DNA of 6,680 nt, taken from assembly GCA_002315475.1 (NCBI GenBank), contig DCGI01000060.1, forward strand, positions 1 to 6,680. Direction: 5' to 3'. This document shows positions 6,598 through 6,680 of the stretch, in pieces. The notes beneath the pieces were generated by a model that was not told the DNA's origin, did not search any database, and was given only the letters and a program-made list of their open reading frames with translations. Each line of letters begins with the position of its first letter. The stretch's first letter is position 1. This DNA is from Christensenella sp. UBA1782 (GTDB lineage: Bacteria; Bacillota; Clostridia; Christensenellales; DTU072). The position numbers and the translations under genes were made by a program.

Positions 6598-6630
6598 AAC
6601 CTTTTTTTCTAAAAAGGGTTCCTTCCCCGA
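6586..6630. repeat. Long inverted repeat (about 20-bp stem)
   Basis: TCGGGGAAGGA (6586-6596) is the perfect complement of TCCTTCCCCGA (6620-6630). Inside it, ACCTTTTTT (6599-6607) pairs with AAAAAGGGT (6611-6619), including one G-T pair. A two-base bulge (6597-6598) separates the two stems and a three-base loop TCT (6608-6610) closes the hairpin. No T-tract follows on either strand, so I do not call it a terminator. It resembles hairpin-forming intergenic repeats I recall from Oscillospirales genomes, where an AAAAGTTTTTGG box precedes a purine-rich arm. Confidence 0.8.
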
Positions 6631-6645
6631 GCGTTCTAAATTGCC

Positions 6646-6680
6646 AAAAGTTTTTGGAAAGAGGAGGTTCGGAGGAGGAT
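6646..6680. repeat. 35-base direct repeat, copy 2, cut by the window edge
   Basis: It begins AAAAGTTTTTGG and ends TTCGGAGGAGGAT at the last base of the window, matching 6563-6597 at 30 of 35 positions. It is preceded by CC, which makes CCAAAAGTTTTTGG (6644-6657) a near-perfect palindrome. The right arm expected from copy 1 lies outside the window. Confidence 0.7.

Noticed and set aside
6586..6630. Intrinsic terminator
   Set aside because: The stem is long, but neither side is followed by a T-tract; the T-run lies inside the hairpin. It is better explained as an intergenic palindromic repeat.

Overview
The window carries the 3' end of one very large gene, one small gene, and about 670 bases of repeat-rich non-coding DNA, with everything coding on the + strand. 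The content suggests a gut-type Clostridia genome (Oscillospirales or Christensenellales-like). The reasons are a giant BspA-type leucine-rich-repeat surface protein fronted by CxxC modules, a strong AGGAG ribosome binding site, a TATAAT promoter, and GC-moderate intergenic palindromic repeats. This placement is inferred from gene style only; there is no rRNA or other marker gene here.

Bases 2-5608 form one open frame that runs off the left edge. It encodes the last 1868 residues of a secreted or surface protein. In order there is a Pro/Ala-rich linker, about seven Cys-rich modules (C...CxxC...H), a bridging segment, about 39 LRR_5/BspA repeats broken by several insert 'islands', and a C-terminal beta-rich domain that looks like a divergent bacterial Ig-like fold. 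No cell-wall sorting signal or membrane anchor is visible at the C-terminus, and the signal peptide lies outside the window.

Bases 5609-5783 are a 175-base intergenic stretch with a weak hairpin, a candidate sigma-A type promoter and a good Shine-Dalgarno. These lead into a 75-residue soluble protein (5784-6011) of unknown function. It probably has its own promoter, and I see no functional link to the LRR protein.

Bases 6012-6680 contain no credible gene. They hold two repeat systems. The first (6019-6484) is six head-to-tail units of roughly 45-80 bases built from short hairpins, with two hairpin-plus-T-tract structures between units and a higher-order duplication of about 227 bases. The second (6563-6680) is a pair of 83-base-spaced direct repeats, the first of which leads into a long inverted repeat; the second is cut by the right edge. 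These repeats are the least ordinary part of the window. I found no evidence of a new defence, mobile or enzymatic system.
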